From contig CALVBN010000010.1 of the NCBI GenBank assembly GCA_944325785.1, positions 1-64,000 on the forward strand: a stretch of DNA of 64,000 nucleotides, read 5' to 3'. The stretch's first letter is position 1; every line of letters starts with the position of its first letter. Positions 63,329 through 64,000 of the stretch are shown here, piece by piece. A model generated the notes under the pieces. The model had not been told where the DNA came from. It did no database searches and saw nothing but the letters and a program-made list of their open reading frames with translations. Made by a program: the position numbers and the translations under genes. Origin of the DNA: Candidatus Gastranaerophilales bacterium (lineage in GTDB: Bacteria > Cyanobacteriota > Vampirovibrionia > Gastranaerophilales > Gastranaerophilaceae).

Positions 63329-64000
63329 ATGACTACAGTAAATTTACAAAACGCTCTTGATTATTGTATTAAATCTGGAGCTACAGTTGAAGAAAGTGCT
63401 AAGAAATTCGGGGTCAATAAGTACGAATTATCAAAAATACTTTCAGACATGATGAATCCTAATGGCGGCGGCGAAGTCGGTGATAAAGCTGATTTTTCAC
63501 AAACTTATGGCAATGCAAAAGTAGCGAATGCAAGATTAATGGTTAAGGGGCAGGAATTCAATATTGTTGTTGTAGGTATTGACGGTGAAAAAGGAACTTC
63601 TTATAGAGCTTATGATAAGAATGGCATGGAAGTTTCTGGTGATGACTTAAAGAAAGCCTTTAAAATTGATTCATTTAAGATAAATGAAGATGGAGAAATC
63701 AATGTCGTTGTCTATCCTGATGCTCCTAAAATGACAATTGCGCAAAGAACTGACGGTGAATTTGGTCTTATTGACTCATTCAAAAATTTCTGGAAAAATA
63801 GTTCTAATAAGACAAATGAGGGCGTAGTTGTTGTAGCAAGCAAGCAGCCTGCAATCAATAAAGCAGTCGCACAAATGGCAGAAGATTATGGCGTAGACAA
63901 AGAAGCTTTTGCCGCTATTGCTGATGCTGTAACAAAAGCAGAAGCTAATATTTCTGCTGAAGCAAAAGAAAATGTTAAACAATTAACGGCTAAAATTGAA
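63329..64000 (+). CDS. Unknown protein of the sigma-28 regulon, cut by the window end
   Basis: A reading frame opens at 63329 behind AGAAAGGAG and continues past 64000 (224 residues seen). The first 35 residues have HTH-like character (GATVEESAKKFGVNKYELSKIL). A middle beta region follows and the last part is Ala/Lys-rich helical. No Sec signal is present. The upstream sigma-28 promoter makes it part of the late flagellar regulon: a secreted structural or accessory protein or a regulator is possible. Confidence 0.7.
   Translation, partial: MTTVNLQNALDYCIKSGATVEESAKKFGVNKYELSKILSDMMNPNGGGEVGDKADFSQTYGNAKVANARLMVKGQEFNIVVVGIDGEKGTSYRAYDKNGMEVSGDDLKKAFKIDSFKINEDGEINVVVYPDAPKMTIAQRTDGEFGLIDSFKNFWKNSSNKTNEGVVVVASKQPAINKAVAQMAEDYGVDKEAFAAIADAVTKAEANISAEAKENVKQLTAKIE

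Overview
The window reads as one stretch of chromosome from an AT-rich, flagellated bacterium with a Gram-negative-type envelope. Lipid A genes (lpxB, lpxI), signal peptidase I, a periplasmic-type L,D-transpeptidase and secreted TPR proteins point to an outer membrane. Two flagellins, FlhB, FliW, CsrA and a FliA-like sigma factor point to motility. This mix, with the FliW-CsrA pair, a clostridial-type secondary alcohol dehydrogenase and a cyanobacterial-style GTA-N8-TAC palindrome, suggests a gut member of the non-photosynthetic Cyanobacteria sister group (Vampirovibrionia/Gastranaerophilales). That assignment is an inference, because no rRNA gene is visible to prove it.

Layout. 1-650: a strong leftward promoter and a long non-coding leader running off the left edge. 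0.65-4.2 kb: rightward HTH/zinc-ribbon regulator, secreted GH13-like protein, trpS, L,D-transpeptidase. 4.2-8.4 kb: leftward TPR-fliW-csrA-TPR-coiled-coil-der. 8.5-26.5 kb: mostly housekeeping (gshB-like, metallophosphoesterase/MBL/lipoprotein operon, Memo-AMMECR1 fusion, recF-galE, lpxI-lpxB, AGCS symporter, HMGL-like synthase-nadE, dnaA, tRNA-Cys). 26.5-35 kb: an accessory-looking block with a 1167-residue repeat protein, rpsU, a glycine-rich protein, small unknown genes, a covarying repeat family and REP-like elements. 35-39 kb: secreted protein, YibE/F, ruvB, 2-hydroxyacid dehydrogenase. 39-45 kb: repeats, two flagellin genes with long leaders, lepB and a prenyl synthase-like gene. 45-54 kb: acetyltransferase, metK, clpP, flhB, sigma factor, O-methyltransferase, beta-propeller, dnaJ, grpE. 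54-63 kb: alcohol dehydrogenase, phosphodiester glycosidase, PLP decarboxylase-like gene, then a leftward operon of transketolase C-half, ftsE, ftsX, HDOD, pseudo-receiver/GGDEF-like and isochorismatase. The right edge cuts an unknown gene.

The strongest integrated story is a dispersed flagellar regulon. Three near-perfect sigma-28 promoters (TAAAGTTT-N11-GCCGWTAW) drive three proteins of unknown function: the 1167-residue repeat protein, a 135-residue protein and the gene at the right edge. A fourth, weaker one lies about 600 bases before flagellin 1. The flagellin 1 leader carries several hairpins, two of them with GGA in the loop in the manner of CsrA sites, and the genome encodes FliW and an extended CsrA. 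The sigma-28-driven proteins have no Sec signal, so export through the flagellar apparatus is a testable idea.

Other notable signals are a three-copy repeat with compensatory base changes that fits a pseudoknot, a 9-mer (GGGGTAAAT) found eleven times on either strand, and several genes whose -10 box sits so close to the ATG that they should be leaderless.
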